9,505 nucleotides of DNA. It comes from Microcaldota archaeon (GTDB taxonomy: Archaea > Micrarchaeota > Micrarchaeia > Norongarragalinales > Norongarragalinaceae). The notes beneath the pieces are model-generated. The model had not been told where the DNA came from. It saw only the letters and a list, made by a program, of their open reading frames with translations, and ran no database searches. The stretch lies in contig JAGVWL010000021.1 in the NCBI GenBank assembly GCA_018304285.1, positions 1 to 9,505 of the forward strand, in the 5' to 3' direction. Positions 5,901 to 9,505 of the stretch are shown here, piece after piece (position 1 is the stretch's first letter; the number at the start of each line of letters is the position of its first letter). Both the position numbers and the translations under genes were made by a program.

Positions 5901-7417
5901 AAGAGCTTGCTTCCTACACTGTAGAAAGCGAAGGGGTTCCCGCGCAAGTCGTGATCGTCGACAACGAACAGGATTTCATAAACTCTTACGAACTGCGGCA
6001 CACGCGCGTCAAGCAGTCGACGAAAGTCATTCTCGATTTCCTCAAGCGGAAAATCATCGAAGCGGTGAACATCAAGATTTCCGAAGTCATCGACCCGCGC
6101 GAAGCAGAATCCGTGAAAAAACGCTTGACTGAAGCTGCGAGGGCGTTGGTAAAGGAAGAATTGAAGGGGTTGAACAAGGAAGAGGAAGACGTTCTCGTCG
6201 GGCGCTTGATCCAGGACATGGTCGGGCTCGGGGAGCTGGAATTGCTCTTGGCCGACCCGAACCTAGAGGAAATCGTGATAAACTCTGCGAAAGAACCCGT
6301 TTTCGTTTACCACAAGCAGTTCGGATGGCTTAAGACCAACCTCGTTCTCGGGACTGAAGAGCAAATCCACAATTACGCTTCGATAATCGGAAGGCGCGTC
6401 GGAAGGCAGATCACCAATTTGACCCCGCTGATGGACGCCACGCTTTTGAGCGGAAGCCGCGTGAACGCGACGCTCTTCCCCATTTCCTCGAAGGGGAACG
6501 GCATGACCATCCGCCAGTTCCGCGGCGAGCCTTGGACCATAGTCGACTTCGTGCAGAACAACACTCTCGACGCGGAAGTTGCAGCGCTGATTTGGCTGGC
6601 AGTGCAGTACGAAATGAACACCCTCATTGCAGGAGGCACCGCCTCGGGAAAAACGTCTTTCCTCAACTCGATTCTCGTGTTCTCTCCACCCAACCAGAGA
6701 ATCATATCGATTGAAGACACCAGAGAATTAGTTCTTCCCGATTTCCTGCACTGGACTCCTTTGCTCACGCGCCTGCCCAATCCCGAAGGAAAGGGCGGAG
6801 TGGACATGCTCGACCTTATGGTGAACTCCCTTCGCATGCGTCCCGACCGCATAGTTGTAGGGGAAATCCGGAGGCAGAGGGAAGCGGAAGTTTTGTTCGA
6901 GGCCATGCACACGGGGCACAGCGTTTACGCCACGCTGCATGCCGACAACGCTTCGCAGACGAAACACCGTTTGACCAACCCTCCGATTTCCATTCCCGAA
7001 GAAGTTTTGGGCGCGCTGCATTTGATAGTCGTGCAGTACCGGCAGAGGAGGACTGGCGTGAGGAGGACTTTCGAAGTCGCGGAAGTCGTGCCCGAGGAAA
7101 ACAAGGCGAACGTCAACGTCTTGTACTCTTGGGACCCGCGGGAAGACAAGCTCGTGAAAGTGGGGGACAGCTCGAGGCTGTTCGGAGAGCTGGCGTTGCA
7201 CACTGGATTCAGCTCGAAGGAAATACAGGCGGACTTGCGGGACAAGCAGGCGATTTTGAAGTACCTCATGAAACAGGGCGTGCGGAAAGTGAATGCCGTG
7301 GGGCGCGTCGTCGCGTCGTACTACCGCGAGCCGGACAAGATACTCCAGCTCGTAGAGAAGAACGCGTCGAAACAACAGTTGACCGAAACCATTCCGGGCT
7401 TGGCAAACTGCATGTAA
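5897..7417 (+). CDS. Type II/IV secretion system ATPase (VirB11/GspE/TadA superfamily), pilus assembly motor
   Basis: This 506-residue protein is a hexameric-type cytoplasmic ATPase that powers pilin polymerisation. Residues 1-100 form an N-terminal domain, and 101-235 carry the family's PAS-like region (LADPNLEEIVINS, LMDATLLSGSRVNATLFP). The core motifs are complete: Walker A GGTASGKT at 246-253 (Lys252, Thr253), Asp box IISIEDTREL at 269-278 (Glu273, Asp274), Walker B region RIVVGEIR at 318-325 (Glu323), and His box HTGHSVYATLHAD at 338-350. RLTNPPISIP near 358-367 is typical of archaeal members, including FlaI. Its length is close to archaeal pilus and archaellum ATPases. It starts at ATG 5897 in an ATGA overlap with the preceding gene and is followed by two F-domain platform proteins. 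There is no FlaH-like partner, so an adhesive or Epd/Tad-like pilus is more likely than an archaellum. No key residue is missing, so it is probably active. Confidence 0.96.
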   Translation: MKELASYTVESEGVPAQVVIVDNEQDFINSYELRHTRVKQSTKVILDFLKRKIIEAVNIKISEVIDPREAESVKKRLTEAARALVKEELKGLNKEEEDVLVGRLIQDMVGLGELELLLADPNLEEIVINSAKEPVFVYHKQFGWLKTNLVLGTEEQIHNYASIIGRRVGRQITNLTPLMDATLLSGSRVNATLFPISSKGNGMTIRQFRGEPWTIVDFVQNNTLDAEVAALIWLAVQYEMNTLIAGGTASGKTSFLNSILVFSPPNQRIISIEDTRELVLPDFLHWTPLLTRLPNPEGKGGVDMLDLMVNSLRMRPDRIVVGEIRRQREAEVLFEAMHTGHSVYATLHADNASQTKHRLTNPPISIPEEVLGALHLIVVQYRQRRTGVRRTFEVAEVVPEENKANVNVLYSWDPREDKLVKVGDSSRLFGELALHTGFSSKEIQADLRDKQAILKYLMKQGVRKVNAVGRVVASYYREPDKILQLVEKNASKQQLTETIPGLANCM

Positions 7418-7424
7418 GGAAAAG

Positions 7425-7432
7425 TTTGAATA
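7425..7432 (+). promoter_or_regulatory. Candidate TATA-like element (TTTGAATA) upstream of the first platform gene
   Basis: AAAAGTTTGAATAG lies just after the ATPase stop at 7415-7417. Its centre is about 22-25 bases before the ATG at 7451, a spacing that would allow nearly leaderless transcription from that ATG. It may give the two platform genes an internal promoter in addition to read-through from upstream. Evidence is composition and spacing only. Confidence 0.35.
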
Positions 7433-7450
7433 GCGTGTGTGGGCTGGTGG

Positions 7451-8320
7451 ATGCTTAAAGTTCCGTTTTCGATTTTCCCCAAGCAAGTGGTGCTTGGCCT
7501 GGCGCACTATTTGAAGCACGCCGGCGGTTTTTTCAGCGGCTTTTTCCCCCAACTGCATGAAAACCTGCTTCAGGCCGGCATAACCGATAAGCCCCGCGAG
7601 TACGTTGCCATAGCGCTGAGCGTGGCGCTCACCAACGCCGCGGGAGTGCTCATAGGCGCGGCTGTCATTTCCATGCTGTCCGGATTGGATTTGGCCATTC
7701 CCGCAGTGGGCTTTTTCGTTCTCGTTTGGCTGGCCAGTTTTCTCACCGTGATTTTCTACCCGCAAATCATCATGATGCGAATCCGCAAGCTGCAGGAAAA
7801 CCAGCTGATTCCCGCAGTGCGGCAATTGCTTATAGAATTGCGTTCGGGAGTGCCTTTGTTCAACGCGATGACCAGCATTTCGACCGGCTACGGCGAGGTT
7901 TCAGTCGAATTCCGCAAGATAATCAACCACGTGAACAGCGGGTTTTCGGAACTCGACGCCTTGAGCGAAGCGGCGCGCGAAACGCCTTCGCAGCAGTTCC
8001 GCAAGGTGCTGTGGCAAATCCAAAACGCCTTGAAAGTCGGCAGCGACGTGGGAGACTCGCTCGAATCGCTGTTGGAAGAGCTTACCAAGGAAAAAGTCGA
8101 CGAAATCCACCGTTACGGCCAAGAGCTTTCGCCTTGGACCATGTTTTACATGATGGCCGCCGTCGTCCTTCCCAGCCTGGGCATGACCATGATAATAGTC
8201 ATTTCCTCTTTCCTCAGCGTGTCCATTCCTTCGATAGTCCTTCCCGCGGTCTTGTTTCTCGTCGTGGGATTCCAGATTTTCTTCATGAGCTTCGTCTCCA
8301 GCAGGAGGCCGTTGATTTGA
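7451..8320 (+). CDS. Pilus platform membrane protein, type II secretion F domain (GspF/TadB/TadC-like), first copy
   Basis: This 289-residue integral membrane protein belongs to the family that forms the inner-membrane platform on which the ATPase acts. It has predicted helices at about 51-77, 80-104, 229-255 and 259-281. The cytoplasmic T2SSF region at 118-228 shows the helical-bundle signature: an amphipathic first helix with RQLLIELRSGVPLFNAM, and a later GSDVGDSLESLLEELTKE segment that matches the family's G-x-x-(I/V/L)..aL..ia pattern. This 2+2 helix layout around a single T2SSF domain is typical of TadB/TadC halves, not of FlaJ, which fuses two. I chose ATG 7451 because it fits the upstream TATA-like element; GTG 7439, four codons earlier (MGWW), is also possible. 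It lies 33 bases after the ATPase and 10 bases before the second copy. Confidence 0.92.
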   Translation: MLKVPFSIFPKQVVLGLAHYLKHAGGFFSGFFPQLHENLLQAGITDKPREYVAIALSVALTNAAGVLIGAAVISMLSGLDLAIPAVGFFVLVWLASFLTVIFYPQIIMMRIRKLQENQLIPAVRQLLIELRSGVPLFNAMTSISTGYGEVSVEFRKIINHVNSGFSELDALSEAARETPSQQFRKVLWQIQNALKVGSDVGDSLESLLEELTKEKVDEIHRYGQELSPWTMFYMMAAVVLPSLGMTMIIVISSFLSVSIPSIVLPAVLFLVVGFQIFFMSFVSSRRPLI

Positions 8321-8323
8321 GGG
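8319..8323 (+). promoter_or_regulatory. Shine-Dalgarno GAGGG overlapping the stop codon of the first platform gene
   Basis: GAGGG uses the last two bases of the TGA at 8318-8320 and lies seven bases before the ATG at 8331. A ribosome terminating on the first platform gene would sit over it, coupling synthesis of the two platform subunits. Confidence 0.5.
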
Positions 8324-8330
8324 CGTAAAA

Positions 8331-9365
8331 ATGGTTTTGCTTACGGTTTACAAGCGCATTTCCGCGTTCTTCCCGCGTTCGCTAGTCAAAGCCACGTCGA
8401 AACTGCTCTTGCAGGGGGGGTTTGATGAACTCGACGCCAGAACGTTTTTGGGCTTCGCATTGTTCGTTTCCGCGAGCGGCGCGCTGACTGCATTCTTCCT
8501 CGCGCCGGTTTTCTTTGAAGAAAAGCTCATCCACCTTGCAGCCGCGCTTTTCGCATTCGCCTTCTCCCTCGCGCTGTTCTACCTTTTCCTCTCCATGCGC
8601 GTGGACTCGCGCTCGCGCAAGATCGAGGAAATACTGCCTGTCGCTTTGCAGATGATTTCCGCAAACATCCGCGCGGGAATGACTTTGGAAAACGCCGTCT
8701 GGTCTTCAGCCCGCCCCGAATTCGGGCCTTTCAAGGACGAGATACAGCGCATGAGCGCCAAGTCTTTCGGAGGAGCGCCTTTGACCGAAACGTTCAAGGA
8801 AATGTCCAAACGCGTCAATTCGCAAATAGTGGAACGCTCCATACGATTGATAAACGAAGGCATCATACTCGGAGGGGAAATGGCGCACTTGCTCGACCAA
8901 GTGGCTTTCGACATCCGCTCGACGCAACTGCTGCAAAAGGAAATTGCTGTTGCAACAACAACCTACGCGATTTTCATCATTTTCGCCGCAGTCGTCGCCT
9001 CCCCCCTGCTGTTCTCGGTTTCCACCTACTACGCCGTTTTGAACGAGCGGCTGGTGGAAAAACAGGCCGGTTCGGGGCCGGACATGAACCAAACCCTTCC
9101 CTCGCAAGCCGGTCCTTTCGGCTCGCTGGCTGGCGGCGGGGGCGGGAAGAAGGAAGGCGGGATAAAATCGGGCGACATAAAGCTGTTTTCAATGGTAGCG
9201 ATAGCCGTATCATCGTTTTTCGCCGCGCTTATCCTCGGGCTAATCCGGGAGGGCAAGGTCATGCGCGGCCTGAAATACGCACCGGTTTTCATGCTAATCG
9301 CCTTGGGCTTGTACTTCTTCTTTTCCATCGGCCTGGAAAGCGCGTTTTCCAGCTTCGTCAGATGA
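8331..9365 (+). CDS. Pilus platform membrane protein, type II secretion F domain (GspF/TadB/TadC-like), second copy
   Basis: This 344-residue membrane protein is the likely partner of the preceding F-domain protein in the pilus platform. Predicted helices lie at about 38-60, 67-88, 208-232, 284-304 and 316-336. The cytoplasmic T2SSF domain spans about 97-205; it begins KIEEILPVALQMISANIRAG with the family's RAGM/L turn, and has a second half with RSIRLINEGIILGGEMAHLL. Between helices 3 and 4 is a loop (about 240-283) with a run of six Gly (SLAGGGGGGK, near residue 270) and Lys, which should face outward. One helix more than the first copy suggests opposite C-terminal placement or a lineage-specific addition. 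It starts at ATG 8331 behind a GAGGG that overlaps the previous stop. It ends the operon visible here: the next gene lies 116 bases away with its own promoter-like sequence. Confidence 0.92.
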   Translation: MVLLTVYKRISAFFPRSLVKATSKLLLQGGFDELDARTFLGFALFVSASGALTAFFLAPVFFEEKLIHLAAALFAFAFSLALFYLFLSMRVDSRSRKIEEILPVALQMISANIRAGMTLENAVWSSARPEFGPFKDEIQRMSAKSFGGAPLTETFKEMSKRVNSQIVERSIRLINEGIILGGEMAHLLDQVAFDIRSTQLLQKEIAVATTTYAIFIIFAAVVASPLLFSVSTYYAVLNERLVEKQAGSGPDMNQTLPSQAGPFGSLAGGGGGKKEGGIKSGDIKLFSMVAIAVSSFFAALILGLIREGKVMRGLKYAPVFMLIALGLYFFFSIGLESAFSSFVR

Positions 9366-9410
9366 CGGGGCGCTTTCCAAACGGCAACCCTTCCTCGCGC
9401 GCTTTTCGAT

Positions 9411-9422
9411 AAGGTTTAAAAA
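9411..9422 (+). promoter_or_regulatory. Candidate BRE/TATA (AAGGTTTAAAAA) for the gene beginning near 9482
   Basis: This is the best archaeal promoter match in the window: a purine-rich BRE-like AAGG followed by TTTAAAAA. The expected start is near 9444-9447, giving a leader of about 35 bases that includes the GAGGGG site. A second A/T-rich run, TTATTTAAAT at 9451-9460, could be an alternative box. The 116-base gap otherwise shows only a weak T-run (CTTTT at 9402-9406) that might help terminate the upstream operon. Confidence 0.5.
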
Positions 9423-9466
9423 GCGGGTGGGGTTATGGATATCAATTACTTTATTTAAATGAAAAA

Positions 9467-9472
9467 GAGGGG
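9467..9472 (+). promoter_or_regulatory. Shine-Dalgarno GAGGGG before the edge gene
   Basis: GAGGGG lies nine bases before the ATG at 9482 and directly abuts an in-frame ATG at 9473. The spacing favours 9482 as the start. Confidence 0.5.
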
Positions 9473-9481
9473 ATGTGTCGA

Positions 9482-9505
9482 ATGAAAGTAATGAAAAACA
9501 AACGA
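9482..9505 (+). CDS. 5' end of a gene cut by the window edge; possible pilin
   Basis: Eight codons are visible, MKVMKNKR, beginning at ATG 9482. In-frame ATGs also occur at 9473 (giving MCR before it) and 9491. A clear Shine-Dalgarno and an upstream TATA-like box support a real gene with its own promoter. The short Lys/Arg-rich start next to pilus genes is what an archaeal prepilin signal looks like before its Gly and hydrophobic helix, but those parts lie outside the window. The product is therefore unknown. Confidence 0.55.

Noticed and set aside
4988..6001. A 337-codon open frame on the minus strand opposite the coiled-coil protein gene
   Set aside because: It is antisense to a well-supported gene, rich in Phe, Ser, Cys and Arg as expected of a reverse-complement shadow, and has no recognisable motif or ribosome site.
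5897..7417. An archaellum ATPase (FlaI) or a conjugation VirB11
   Set aside because: There is no FlaH, FlaG/F or archaellin gene and no fused FlaJ. There is also no relaxase or VirB4/VirD4-type gene, and the adjacent pair of F-domain proteins points to pilus assembly.
6728..7825. A 365-codon minus-strand open frame across the ATPase and first platform gene
   Set aside because: It spans two convincing + strand genes, is His/Arg/Gln-rich, and shows no domain; the ATPase motifs settle the strand.
9366..9410. A rho-independent-like terminator after the last platform gene
   Set aside because: Only a short CTTTT run is present and I could not find a convincing stem, so I do not call one.

Overview
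The window looks archaeal, most likely from a DPANN-type lineage (Diapherotrites, Micrarchaeota or similar); this placement is an inference without phylogeny. The signs are a secretion ATPase carrying the archaeal-style RLTNPPI motif, a prepilin-like N-terminus (RKG followed by a hydrophobic helix with an Asp), TATA-like boxes in the gaps between genes, GAGGG/GGTGG Shine-Dalgarno sites, and surface proteins crowded with N-x-S/T sequons. The DNA is moderately GC-rich, every gene is on the + strand, and coding density is very high. I found no tRNA, rRNA, CRISPR array or insertion sequence.

Region 1 (1-4862) encodes extracytoplasmic proteins in a tightly overlapping run. First comes the 3' end of an unknown secreted protein (1-329). 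It overlaps a 1194-residue prepilin-like von Willebrand A (VWA) protein (322-3906) whose VWA fold is interrupted by a six-repeat beta-propeller-like insert. That gene overlaps a membrane-anchored, 321-residue protein with one N-terminal transmembrane helix (3897-4862).

Region 2 (4863-9365) encodes the cytoplasmic and membrane machinery of a type IV pilus-like system. After an 87-base gap with a TATA-like box and a small palindrome come a 316-residue protein with a winged-helix-like head, coiled coil, hydrophobic segment and very basic tail (4950-5900), a VirB11/GspE-family secretion ATPase (5897-7417), and two separate type II secretion F-domain (GspF/TadB/TadC-like) membrane proteins (7451-8320 and 8331-9365). 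The ATPase and the two F-domain proteins form the classical motor and platform of a type IV pilus. The split platform recalls Tad and archaeal Epd-type pili, and no FlaH-like gene is seen, so an archaellum is unlikely.

Region 3 (9366-9505) holds a TATA-like box, a strong Shine-Dalgarno site and the first eight codons of another gene, MKVMKNKR, possibly a pilin.

Working model (inference): region 2 assembles a filament, and the VWA protein, processed like a prepilin, is a minor subunit or tip adhesin of it. The VWA protein with a propeller inside its metal-binding fold is the most unusual item in the window.
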